Position numbers and translations under genes: made by a program. A model generated the notes under the pieces. The model was not told the origin of the DNA, searched no databases, and was given only the letters and a program-made list of their open reading frames with translations. Positions 17,438-26,574 of a stretch of DNA of 64,000 bases are shown in pieces. Origin of the DNA: Tangfeifania diversioriginum (GTDB lineage Bacteria > Bacteroidota > Bacteroidia > Bacteroidales > Prolixibacteraceae). The stretch lies in NCBI GenBank assembly GCA_945873105.1, contig CAMCBW010000004.1, forward strand, positions 1 to 64,000. Reading direction: 5' to 3'. Within the stretch, counting starts at the first letter, position 1. Every line of letters starts with the position of its first letter.

Positions 17438-19888
17438 TTAGATTCCATTGGCCTCCTTAAACTCCTTCAGCACAGCTCCTTCTTTTGGTTTGCAAAGCTC
17501 CTCCAACCGCTCAAACTGATCGTAGCTTTCACCCAAACTATCCTTTACCGCCGCTTTGAAATGGGCCGGAAAATCCCTTGTAAGGCCTATTCTGGTCACA
17601 TCAATATCCTTAAATCCAATCTGGTAGGCCGGAGAGTTCTCTTTTAGCCGGAAATCCCCTTTCCCGATATCACGGAACATCGGATCTGCCACAATACTGT
17701 TTTTATCGGCGCCGCGAGTCCGGTAGTATTCAATGGCCGATTGCCCGCTGTCTTTCAGGTTTGCATCGAAATAGAGGTTTCGGTCAATGTTGCACTCCTC
17801 TATCTTCAGCTCGGTCAATTTGCCCTTTACGGTTCCCTGCCGGAAGAAGGTATTGTGGGAGGCAACCTTGTAAATAATGTTGTTTTGAATGTTACAGGAG
17901 GTATAGGGAGGCATTTTGTCTCGCGTGAAGACATCCATGATGCTGAAATAGCCGATGAACATGCGGTTGATTTTCCCGGCGCTATTCTCGTAAACAATGT
18001 CATGAATGTCGGCTATGATGTTGTTGTAGGCATGGTTTTCATAGTATTTCAGGTTGATGCCTCCCCCATTGCAGTTGTAGATCACATTCTCGGCAACCAT
18101 CGTATTTTTCATAAAGGCGTCGGTGCGGATGGCCTGCTGCATCCCGTTGCCATTGAGGTGATGGATGTAGTTCCGCCGGATTTCGTTGCCATCACCCACA
18201 TCGGAAAGGTAAATCGCATTCCCGTCAAAACATTTCTGCATCACCAGGAAGACCTCGTTGTCCTCCACCCTATTGTTGCGTGTGTGGTAATAGGGAGCAG
18301 ATTTTGGCCACTGCTGGAAATAGACAAATGAGCTCCAGTCATAGTTGGTGGTATCCTCCTGGTAAAGGGCCTCTGCGGCAATCTCATCCCTTCTGAATGA
18401 TCCTACCTGTTCGCGGTTTTCCCCTTTGAGCTGGAAAAACATGGGGCGTACCCCACTCAGCACGATGGCATCGTAGGGCAGGTGGTGCAATCTGTTGTTT
18501 TGGATGAGGTTCTCCCCACTCTGCGATACCATGATACCATTGGACTGGTAATAAAACTCCCCGCAATGGTGGATCTGGTTGTTCAGAATCCGGTTGGATT
18601 TGTTGACATTGAGCTTACCCGGACCATATCCGCACAACAGGATCCCTGTCCCACCCACATAGTCTATCAGGTTGTTTTTGATCACATTGCTCTGGGAATG
18701 CAGGTCCAGTCGCACGCCGGCGCTGCCGGAATTGGTAAGCCGGCAGTTGCTCAGTTCACAATACTCCGCGTCCCGAAATCTCACCATGGCATTGTCCTTG
18801 TTGTACTGGTCCCATTCATGCTGCAGCCCGGTATCCTCCTTGCCAACAACTTCCCGCTCGCCCCTGGTAAATGTCAATCCATCGAATGCAATGTTCCTGA
18901 CAATCCCACCCGCCTGGTGGCCATCCACAAAAAAATACTGAGAAAGTGCCGGGAAGGTTACCGATTCAGGCTTTCCGCTTTTGGGCCAGTAATAAACCAG
19001 TTTTTCCCGGGTATTTACCACCCATTCACCCGGCGTATCGAGGTAGTCGATCACATTCTCCACCCTGCAGCTTCCGCCTTCCATGGCGTGCAGATGTTTG
19101 TCAATCTTCCCCATCGGGTAGGTTGCCGGAAGGACTGTTTGTGCTACCCCGTTCTTTTCATCCACCGAAGCGAGGGCGAGGTAATTGGTCACATACCCCA
19201 CATTGGGCTGGACGAAGATCTCTATATCTTCCAGGTTGCTCCAGCTCTTTAAAACTGTACCCGGGAAAAAGAGGGAGTTTCGGTCGGCTTTGACCATTCC
19301 TTTCCAGTCGACACCCCCTCCATCCCCGCCGGTCATCGCCTTTGTGGGTTCAAAACCTTTGGAGCGGGCCCTGGTGAGCAGTTCACCCTTGTCGTACAAG
19401 GTATAGAAGCGTTGCTTCTCCTCCGGCAAAACTGGCATTGGCGCCACAAATACCTTTCCTTTGGCTACCGCCGGAAGGTTCTTCACATTTTTTGCCGGTT
19501 GCCATCCCGTGACTTCCACATCTGAAGAGAAAACCGGATTTTCGCCCGGAAAAGCCTTGTAAACAATCTTGTAGGCATCGTAATGGCCATCTGCCGGGGT
19601 AAAGGTCTCCGTGGCTGAAAGCCGGTATTCGCCTCCCCTGATTAATACATAGATATTCCGGTAGCTGCTTTTTTGAATCAACCGGACTGCCTCTTTGGCC
19701 CGTTTGACGGAGGCGAAGGGACCATCGGTTTTTGCAGGATTGGGTACGGCCAGTTTGCCGGTCCAGGTGTCATTTCCCAGGGTTGAAACATAAAAATCGG
19801 CAAAGGGTTCTGAAGTTTTTTGGGCCTTGGAAAGATTCCCGAAAATGCACATCAGTGCAGTGATTAACAAAAGTTTAACGTTCATCAT
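17438..19888 (-). CDS. Right-handed beta-helix glycan enzyme (GH141-like)
   Basis: An 816-residue exported protein with a signal peptide ending SKAQ. It starts with DFYVSTLGNDTWTG and has a long series of beta-helix turns (about 330-700), for example NVIKNNLIDYVGGTGILL and NLIQNNRLHHLPYDAIVL. The YVSxxGNDxxxG start and the segment before the helix parallel the PDZ-bearing protein at 8646-11093, but there is no PDZ domain. GH141 or a related unassigned beta-helix family is the best guess, and lyase activity is possible too. Its start lies 8 bases after the stop of the GH106 rhamnosidase gene, so the two are co-transcribed. ATG at 19888 or 19885 are both possible starts. Confidence 0.72.
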   Translation of the reverse strand: MMNVKLLLITALMCIFGNLSKAQKTSEPFADFYVSTLGNDTWTGKLAVPNPAKTDGPFASVKRAKEAVRLIQKSSYRNIYVLIRGGEYRLSATETFTPADGHYDAYKIVYKAFPGENPVFSSDVEVTGWQPAKNVKNLPAVAKGKVFVAPMPVLPEEKQRFYTLYDKGELLTRARSKGFEPTKAMTGGDGGGVDWKGMVKADRNSLFFPGTVLKSWSNLEDIEIFVQPNVGYVTNYLALASVDEKNGVAQTVLPATYPMGKIDKHLHAMEGGSCRVENVIDYLDTPGEWVVNTREKLVYYWPKSGKPESVTFPALSQYFFVDGHQAGGIVRNIAFDGLTFTRGEREVVGKEDTGLQHEWDQYNKDNAMVRFRDAEYCELSNCRLTNSGSAGVRLDLHSQSNVIKNNLIDYVGGTGILLCGYGPGKLNVNKSNRILNNQIHHCGEFYYQSNGIMVSQSGENLIQNNRLHHLPYDAIVLSGVRPMFFQLKGENREQVGSFRRDEIAAEALYQEDTTNYDWSSFVYFQQWPKSAPYYHTRNNRVEDNEVFLVMQKCFDGNAIYLSDVGDGNEIRRNYIHHLNGNGMQQAIRTDAFMKNTMVAENVIYNCNGGGINLKYYENHAYNNIIADIHDIVYENSAGKINRMFIGYFSIMDVFTRDKMPPYTSCNIQNNIIYKVASHNTFFRQGTVKGKLTELKIEECNIDRNLYFDANLKDSGQSAIEYYRTRGADKNSIVADPMFRDIGKGDFRLKENSPAYQIGFKDIDVTRIGLTRDFPAHFKAAVKDSLGESYDQFERLEELCKPKEGAVLKEFKEANGI

Positions 19889-19896
19889 TGTATTTT

Positions 19897-22800
19897 TTAA
19901 TTAATTGTTTCCAAAACAACCGGTCCCAAAAGTCCGGCAGGTACCAACCCGTCATTGGCTTTCCAAAAGAGGCGCGCCGAAACATTGGTTTTGCGAATAG
20001 CGCCGGGTTGTTCATCGCCAACAAGCTGGTTCCACCATTGATTGACGATGCCGATCTCCAGTCTATTTTCACCATTTACCAGAAAATCAGAGACATCAAC
20101 CCTGTAAGGATAGCACCAAAGCGTGTTTACCGTTCTGCCATTGAGCCTGATTTTTGCCAATGATTCCACCTTTCCCAGATTGAGGAACCAGCTACCTGGA
20201 AGTTTTTCGCTGAAAGTGAAACTGATGGCATAAGTAGCTGTCCCGCAGAAATATTTTACCTCCTTCTCATCGAAAGTGGTCCAGTCTGCCAACTTTTCAA
20301 CGGTTCTTTGAAAGGCTGGATAAACGCTGCTTGAAAAAGTGATATCCCATTTTCCTGAAATGACCTTTTTCTCCGAATAAACCGGATAATTCTTCTTATT
20401 TGCAGCTTGATTCTCAATGCTATTTCTAAATATCACGAAACAAGAACCTGCCTCGGCGAACTCCATCGGGATAATGGTGCGTCCCTCCTTCACCACGAAG
20501 TTGTTTAGTTTTCTCCGCTCTCCGGTGAGTGGGTCCCACATTTCAGGCTGTTTATTTACCATGCGGAAAGATATTTCGGCCTTGCGCGGTTCATTTTTTT
20601 GGTTGGCTAGAAAATAGAAATCGGTGCCGGCCTCCTGTCGGTGGGTAAAAACAAAATCGGCCGGCATGATTACATCGGGAGTCAAATGAATAATCTGGAA
20701 CAAACCGGCGAGTCCCTGACCAAAAAGCAGTTGCCCTTTGCCGTAACGGTGCTGCATCCTTGTGACCCCGTCGATATCTCCCCAAAGACGATCGGCCAAA
20801 TCCCGTACCGAGTCATCGCATCCGGGAAAACCTTTCAAACTGGGTGATTGCAGGGGTTTTGGACCATAGACGATCAATCCTTCCTTAACGAATCCCTCCA
20901 GTTTTTGAAGTAATTCCGGACGCATCAGGGTACTGGAGGGTAGAATCAATACCCTGTACGATGCCCCGGAGGGGACTACCAGCCGGCCCTTCTCCACTTT
21001 TGCGAGATTGACCAGCACATCAAAATTGATAAAGTCGAGATCATAGCCCTGAGGCAGGGGATAAGGCAGAACAGGCTTATCGCAGGGTACCTCATCGCCG
21101 ATGTAGAAAGCCAGGTCGGTTTGCCGCTGGCCCCTTTGCAAAGGTGCCGACACCCGTTTGATGTAATCAACATAGGTTTTGGCATCCTGAAACCAATTGT
21201 TGTTCCGGTTAAACTCCGAACCATACCAGGTGTTGATACCTGGTTTGTCATCGTTGGGTTGAAGCACAGAAACATGGAAGGTGAAGTGATTGATCCCTTG
21301 TGAAAAAGCCCAGTCACCCGCAATTTTCAAATCACGCGGAAGCATTTTGTACAAATTGTTGCTACCGGAAGTAAATGCCTCCACAGACACCAATTCTCTT
21401 CCATAAACATTTGCCACCGAAGAGGCTGCCCTGCAGGTAGAAAAGTGATCTCCTGGAGATTTGGTTACCCAAAATTCACCGGCAGGTACATCGGTGTATT
21501 TTCCCAGGTTAAAGAACTCGCCAGGAAAACCGTGACCGGCATAGGGCTCATGCCAAAGCGTCAAACCGTTTTCGTGGCTTCGTTCACTGATGGCACCAGA
21601 AAAATTTTCGGGTATTAAATCTGCCACCAACCTGCGCAAGTCCCACAAAAAACGATCCGACTGCCCGCGACTCTCCACAATGTGTCCCTTGAGCGCGGGT
21701 GTCCAGGGCATCGGATCATACCCATAGGCCGACTGGAATTTCCGGGCAAATCCATCGGTCCAGTTGGCCGAACCCTGTTCGTAGCTGTCCAGCACAATCC
21801 TGGTAAGGGTCTTCCGCTTTTCGGCCGGAACATGCTTTAGAATTTGACCAATGTAACTATCAAAACTTGACTGTATTGCCTCCTTGCTCAGCACATCTGC
21901 AGAAAAACCCCGCACTTCATCGGATGGAACCGGATGAATCTGGACTCCGGTCTGACTCATTCCTGAATGCTGTATGATCCAATCACCGGCAGGTACCTCC
22001 CAGGTGAGCAACCCGGTTTGATCCACCCGGGATCCGAGATTCAAGACCTCTTCCGTTTTGATCGCATATCCCTTTTCATTTGGAAGATCAGCTGCCTGAC
22101 CACCCTTTTCATAGGCGGCCTTGTTTCCCAGCTGTTTTTCGGCATAGTTGTCAAGCCGTGCTGCGCCGCCCAGTCTGATTTCGGCAATTCGTCCTTTCTC
22201 CTCTTTTTTTGAGGCAGGAGCTCCGGAAGGTTGAACTATGACTGCTTCATCCTGGCTAAAAGTAATTCGGTATTTATCGGAGCTTACTGCAGGAAATGAT
22301 TGTGAAACAGGCGCAAAAGGGAGAAATCCGGAGGCGATGATCCTCGTTTCGCCGCGGTTGATCCTGCGGGAAAAAACCTTCTTCCAATCACCTTCTGCCG
22401 TTTGATACTCCAACCTGCACCAGGCACTAAATGGGATATCAGCCGGAACAATTTCCAATGAGCGAACTGTCAACGATTCTTTCAGCATTAATTCGATGGA
22501 AACAGGCAATGAATACAACGTCGTTTTGGTGATTTCGTCTCCATCAAACATGGACTCTATGCCTTCAGTTTTGGGATTTGAAGTGATGACCGGTTGTTTC
22601 GAAGAGATCATCTCGCTGGAGCCTTTGGGTGCTGTGAATGCCTGAAATCCAACCTGTTGAAACTTGAAGGTCGATTTGTCAATTTCATATTGGAAAGAGA
22701 GGGACGACTGGGGTACACGCTCTTTTGATGCATAATCAGGCAGTTGCATGACCAACTTCTGAGGCCCCTTCACCCTGTATTCGTGCAGATCCAGGTAACG

Positions 22801-23220
22801 CATGGCTTGATCCGGTTTAATCCAAGTCCCGCCAGTTCCGCTCCATCCGGGTGAATTGAAGAGGTTAACCTCGATTCCCAGACGGGCAGCTTCCTCCATG
22901 GCAAAAGTCAGGCATTCCCACCACTCCTCGCTGAACATGGTCACTTTTCCAACCGGGGAATCCTTGTATCCGATTTGCGCAATGTTGACTCCGCCGATCC
23001 CGATTTTGGCCATTGCCTCCAGATCTTTGCGGATGCCTTCCCTTGAAATATTGTTGCTGACCCAGTACCAATAAACATGCGGCCTGGTGGCGACAGGTGG
23101 ATTGGCAAAAACATGCTCCAGGGAAAGCGTATCACCGCTTTTCGCTTTGTTTTGCGCAAAAAGAGAGGGGATAAAACCCAGCGATAACAAGCTTATCAGC
23201 AGCAGATTTCTATTTTTCAT
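19897..23220 (-). CDS. Alpha-L-rhamnosidase, GH106
   Basis: A 1107-residue exported enzyme with signal peptide MKNRNLLLISLLSLGFIPSLFAQ. The start of the mature protein (FANPPVATRPHVYWYWVSNNISREGIRKDLEAM) and the region GSANWTDGFARKFQSAYGYDP are typical of GH106. These large enzymes pair a catalytic barrel with several beta-sandwich domains. The C-terminal galactose-binding-like domain (about 960-1107) includes FLNLGKVESLAKIRLNG. GH106 members remove alpha-L-rhamnose, including from rhamnogalacturonan side chains. A paralogue of similar length lies at 40477-43872. The gap upstream (23221-23484) holds a palindromic element, so this gene may have its own promoter. Confidence 0.9.
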   Translation of the reverse strand: MKNRNLLLISLLSLGFIPSLFAQNKAKSGDTLSLEHVFANPPVATRPHVYWYWVSNNISREGIRKDLEAMAKIGIGGVNIAQIGYKDSPVGKVTMFSEEWWECLTFAMEEAARLGIEVNLFNSPGWSGTGGTWIKPDQAMRYLDLHEYRVKGPQKLVMQLPDYASKERVPQSSLSFQYEIDKSTFKFQQVGFQAFTAPKGSSEMISSKQPVITSNPKTEGIESMFDGDEITKTTLYSLPVSIELMLKESLTVRSLEIVPADIPFSAWCRLEYQTAEGDWKKVFSRRINRGETRIIASGFLPFAPVSQSFPAVSSDKYRITFSQDEAVIVQPSGAPASKKEEKGRIAEIRLGGAARLDNYAEKQLGNKAAYEKGGQAADLPNEKGYAIKTEEVLNLGSRVDQTGLLTWEVPAGDWIIQHSGMSQTGVQIHPVPSDEVRGFSADVLSKEAIQSSFDSYIGQILKHVPAEKRKTLTRIVLDSYEQGSANWTDGFARKFQSAYGYDPMPWTPALKGHIVESRGQSDRFLWDLRRLVADLIPENFSGAISERSHENGLTLWHEPYAGHGFPGEFFNLGKYTDVPAGEFWVTKSPGDHFSTCRAASSVANVYGRELVSVEAFTSGSNNLYKMLPRDLKIAGDWAFSQGINHFTFHVSVLQPNDDKPGINTWYGSEFNRNNNWFQDAKTYVDYIKRVSAPLQRGQRQTDLAFYIGDEVPCDKPVLPYPLPQGYDLDFINFDVLVNLAKVEKGRLVVPSGASYRVLILPSSTLMRPELLQKLEGFVKEGLIVYGPKPLQSPSLKGFPGCDDSVRDLADRLWGDIDGVTRMQHRYGKGQLLFGQGLAGLFQIIHLTPDVIMPADFVFTHRQEAGTDFYFLANQKNEPRKAEISFRMVNKQPEMWDPLTGERRKLNNFVVKEGRTIIPMEFAEAGSCFVIFRNSIENQAANKKNYPVYSEKKVISGKWDITFSSSVYPAFQRTVEKLADWTTFDEKEVKYFCGTATYAISFTFSEKLPGSWFLNLGKVESLAKIRLNGRTVNTLWCYPYRVDVSDFLVNGENRLEIGIVNQWWNQLVGDEQPGAIRKTNVSARLFWKANDGLVPAGLLGPVVLETIN

Positions 23221-23344
23221 TCGTTCAAAATTTGTTTTCTAAAGGTAGTCTGAAACTCCAGGTTGCCGAAACTATTATCCTTATCTTGGATGTTGTGTAA
23301 CAACATTTACATTTCATTTAGAGACTGTTAAGACTTAATTTCTT

Positions 23345-23462
23345 AATCCCGTGAGGGATTATATGTGGGTAGTATACAATAGTAATGACGATTTCGTCCC
23401 GGATGGGACGAGATATCCTACGTTACAATTGGGTTTCTACCCACATTTTGTGCCTACGGCAC
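23345..23462. repeat. Palindrome-rich intergenic element (REP-like)
   Basis: Four nested inverted repeats lie within 118 bases. They are aatccc/gggatt at 23345-23360, cgtccc/gggacg at 23395-23410, gtgcc/ggcac at 23450-23462, and a long-range pair atgtgggtag (23363-23372) with ctacccacat (23437-23446) that encloses the second hairpin. The 264-base gap codes for nothing I can recognise. The design is that of a repetitive extragenic palindrome. Only one copy lies in this window. Confidence 0.6.
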
Positions 23463-23484
23463 TTTTTTCCCTTTTTTGATCTGT

Positions 23485-25128
23485 TTATTCATCCGAAACT
23501 ATGCGAAAAAACTCAAAATCAGCCGGTATCCGTTTGCTGGTCCCACGATTGAAACAATAAACTCCCGTGGTCATCCCCATGAATCCCCAGTTGGGAGTTC
23601 CCTGATCGCTCAGGAAGGAGGCATCTTCCAACTCACCAGCCGGAAACCATTTTTTGTCGTCGTAGCTGTAGGAAAACGCGCGGTGCAACCTGTCAACCTT
23701 CATCCGAAGGTAAATCGTCGATTTTTTGATATCATTGACGACCTGTAGCACCGATTTCCTGCCATATTTGCGCTCCTCCAGTACCAACTGTAGTATTCCG
23801 TTCTCTCCCCGTTGCAGCCCAAGCCTTACGTAGGTCTTTGTATCATAATGTCCGGCAATCCCTGCCTGCTCTTGGGTCTGCGGATTAAAAGAGAGTTTGG
23901 TGGTTGCCGTAAAGCTGAGCCAGCGTTCGCGCTGAACAATCAGGTTACGGCCCAGGATGGTATCGATGTCAAAATCGCCCGAATAGATCCGCAGGTTGCC
24001 CTTTTTTTCCGTTAGGCTGAAATTTTCAAACACCGGATTTCTGCGGAAAATCCATTGAATTCCCAACTGATTGTCGGAAAATTCATCGCTCGATGGGTTG
24101 AATACCGGTGTCCATGGCAGATTTGGCCGGATATTGGCATCCAGCGGTCCCTTGCCCCCGTTGGCCACCGGCCAGCCATTTTCGTCCCAGGTAATTCGTT
24201 CCAGGGAGGTCTCTCTCCCGAGCTGACTGATCCCCATTTTACGGCCCCTGATCTCACCCGGAATTCGCCGTTGCGATAGCACCATTGTCCACCATTCTCC
24301 ATTTTGCGTGTTGAAAATCTTGCCATGTCCCTGGTGAAAATTGATGGCATTCGGATCTCGCTGGGTGAGATAGGGGTTGTTGGGTGAATTTTCGAAAGGT
24401 CCATAGACCGATTTGGACCGGGCAACCAACATGTGGTGACCATTGAACAATCCACTCGAAGCAGCCATCACGAAATAGTACCAACCCTCTTTCCTCAGCA
24501 TGTGCGGACCTTCCGGGGCTGCTTTTTTCCCTTCTGTTTCCAGCCAACGTGGTTCCTCTACCATTCTTGTACACTCCTTGTCCAGCTTCACTATCTTGGT
24601 GCCATTCCCGGTAGGGATGCCGGCTGCAAATAACATATAATGTTCGCCATCCTCGTCTACAAAATGGGAGGGATCACTCCCAAAATCAGTAATTTGTACC
24701 GGCTTGCTCCAGGGTCCGAGTATGTTTTTCGACTTCACCATGTAGTTGCCGCGCACATTGGTGCTACGGTCTTTGCTCAACTGTACCTTGCAGTAAAAAA
24801 TATAAAATTCGCCGTTGTAATAAGAGATGTCGGGCGCCCAGATGCCCATGCCGTCGAAGAAATAGCTTAGGTCGAGTTCTTCGCTTTTCGAAAACAGGTG
24901 GCCAATCTGTTGCCAGTTGACCAGATCTTTGGAGTGCGAAATAACAATGGCCGGAAAATATTCAAAGGTGGAATTGACACAGTAATAATCATCTCCAACT
25001 CGAACCACGGAAGGGTCAGGAAAAAAACCGGTAATGACCGGATTGGTGAAGGCTTTTGGTGCAGGGCACTGGGCATTTACCCATCCGCACACCGTGAGGG
25101 TAATCAGCAGAAATCCAACTTTATTCAT
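23485..25128 (-). CDS. GH43 beta-xylosidase-like enzyme
   Basis: A 547-residue exported GH43 enzyme with the same two-domain layout as the 11202-12875 gene. The propeller (about 25-330) has Asp38 in FFPDPS, Asp152 in GSDPSHF and Glu206 in PEGPHML as the three catalytic acids. The C-terminal concanavalin-like domain (about 340-547) ends with the NWGFMGMTTGVYC strand pattern typical of GH43 xylosidases. The signal peptide is MNKVGFLLITLTVCGWVNAQ. Activity on xylose or arabinose side chains is expected from the family. It lies 59 bases downstream of a beta-propeller gene. Confidence 0.9.
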   Translation of the reverse strand: MNKVGFLLITLTVCGWVNAQCPAPKAFTNPVITGFFPDPSVVRVGDDYYCVNSTFEYFPAIVISHSKDLVNWQQIGHLFSKSEELDLSYFFDGMGIWAPDISYYNGEFYIFYCKVQLSKDRSTNVRGNYMVKSKNILGPWSKPVQITDFGSDPSHFVDEDGEHYMLFAAGIPTGNGTKIVKLDKECTRMVEEPRWLETEGKKAAPEGPHMLRKEGWYYFVMAASSGLFNGHHMLVARSKSVYGPFENSPNNPYLTQRDPNAINFHQGHGKIFNTQNGEWWTMVLSQRRIPGEIRGRKMGISQLGRETSLERITWDENGWPVANGGKGPLDANIRPNLPWTPVFNPSSDEFSDNQLGIQWIFRRNPVFENFSLTEKKGNLRIYSGDFDIDTILGRNLIVQRERWLSFTATTKLSFNPQTQEQAGIAGHYDTKTYVRLGLQRGENGILQLVLEERKYGRKSVLQVVNDIKKSTIYLRMKVDRLHRAFSYSYDDKKWFPAGELEDASFLSDQGTPNWGFMGMTTGVYCFNRGTSKRIPADFEFFRIVSDE

Positions 25129-25187
25129 TCGTTACAACGCTTTAATGGTCAAATTTTTGATGCTTTTTTTCCTGACTGATGATCAAG

Positions 25188-26165
25188 TTACTGTTTTAAA
25201 TATGGTCCACTTTTGTTCCAGTACACCTCCACATTTGAAATCCACCAGCTCTTGCCCTGGTCGTTGTTTCCCTGGAAAAAAAGATAGGTGCGCATGCCGT
25301 CGTCGAAAATATGGGGATGACCGGATTCGCTGGAGTTCCATTCACCCGGCAGGCCATTGGCCAGAATTGGCTTGTCAGACATCCGTTTCCAGTTGATTCC
25401 GTCTTTGCTTTCAGCCACACCGATCTGCTGGGGCCAATTGTTGTATCCACCGGCATAGAACATGTACAATTTTCCGTTTCTGTGAATGATGGATGCCGCT
25501 TCGATGCATTCACCCTCCCAGGGCAACTCAGGTTTTAGGATAGGGCCATTTGTTGAAATATGTCTCCACGCTTCCCGGTTAAAATTGGTATTGGCCGGAG
25601 CAGTCGCTACACCCTGCAACTGGATTTTGAATTTTGGGTCGCGGGTGGCATAGTAGAGAAAATACTGATCCTTGTAGAAAAAAACCTCCGCATCAATTGC
25701 CCTGCCGCAATTCCATCCGCCATCGGGCCGGAAGACAGGATTGGTCGGATTCCTCCTGAAATTGGAGACTCCGTCGTCCGAAATGGCATGACAAATGGCA
25801 TCATTGATACCATTCCCATAGGTTTGGTAAAAAACATGCACCTTTCCGTCTATTACCAAAACCCCCGGCGCGCTAATTCCATTCTTTTCATACGCTTCGG
25901 AGATGCACATCATTCCTACATTCTTCCAATGGATCAGATCGTTGCTTTCCGTAATCTCAATCTCACGGGAGTCACTCCCGCGGATCGGCAAAACAGACGA
26001 ATACATCAGGTACCTTCCACCAAACCAGATCACATGCGGATTCTTGGAATAGGGGATTCCGCGCCGGGTTGTATCGGCGTACATCATTCCTGTCTTTTGC
26101 GCAACCACCTGTTGCACAGAAAACAACAGCAATGCAGCGACAATTCGAAGCGTTATCTTAGCCAT
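25188..26165 (-). CDS. Five-bladed beta-propeller glycosidase (GH43-clan-like)
   Basis: A 325-residue exported protein with a signal peptide ending VVAQ. Repeated propeller strands are visible (WFGGRYLMYSS, YKDQYFLYYATRD, NGKLYMFYAGGYN, DGMRTYLFFQGND). Candidate catalytic acids are Asp in GRAIDAEVFF and Glu in EGECIEAASI. The usual N-terminal Asp of GH43 appears as Asn in YSKNPH, so activity may differ from canonical GH43. It is related in fold, not closely in sequence, to the pair at 52241-54464. Its start lies 4 bases after the stop of the truncated GH29 fragment, so it is translated from the same transcript. Confidence 0.68.
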   Translation of the reverse strand: MAKITLRIVAALLLFSVQQVVAQKTGMMYADTTRRGIPYSKNPHVIWFGGRYLMYSSVLPIRGSDSREIEITESNDLIHWKNVGMMCISEAYEKNGISAPGVLVIDGKVHVFYQTYGNGINDAICHAISDDGVSNFRRNPTNPVFRPDGGWNCGRAIDAEVFFYKDQYFLYYATRDPKFKIQLQGVATAPANTNFNREAWRHISTNGPILKPELPWEGECIEAASIIHRNGKLYMFYAGGYNNWPQQIGVAESKDGINWKRMSDKPILANGLPGEWNSSESGHPHIFDDGMRTYLFFQGNNDQGKSWWISNVEVYWNKSGPYLKQ

Positions 26166-26169
26166 ATTT

Positions 26170-26565
26170 TTACTTTTTCCCCCATATCAGTTTCCCCAAC
26201 TTGATGATGCTGTCGCTGTTTGCCACATCAAATCCTGTCATTTTGCTATCCCACAAGCAAAATCCGGAAGTGTGGCGGGTAGTAAGTACGGCATATTTTA
26301 CGCCAGCTTTTTGGAAGGTGGACATCAGGGCATCAAAATCCAGGTTGACCGGGTTAAAAATGGCAGGATCCGTGTTCTTCGAAAATTCCCGAACCAGGCA
26401 GCTATTGTCGTTAAAATGGACAAATGCCCCGAAACGAAGGCTTTCCCATTCAGCCAGGGCGGCAGTTTTTTGCGTAGCCGGAAGATGGGTTTTGACCTTT
26501 TTCTGTCCGAAGGAGACGAAAGCCAGCATCAAAACAGCCAATAAAATCAAAATGGAGTTTCTCAT
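26170..26565 (-). pseudogene. Truncated GH29 alpha-L-fucosidase remnant
   Basis: This 131-residue frame keeps the signal peptide and the first part of a GH29 barrel (LRFGAFVHFNDNS, YAVLTTRHTSGFCLWDSKM), closely matching the fucosidase at 5176-6135. After FDVANSDS it changes to SIIKLGKLIWGKK and stops. The rest of the barrel, including the nucleophile Asp, is missing, so it cannot be an active fucosidase. The abrupt change suggests a deletion joining the head of a GH29 gene to another tail. It keeps tight spacing with both neighbours (9 bases before, 4 after), so it still sits within the transcription unit. Confidence 0.75.
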
Positions 26566-26574
26566 ATGGTATGA

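Noticed and set aside
23345-23462. CRISPR-like array
   Set aside because: The repeats are inverted hairpins of different sequence without regular spacers.
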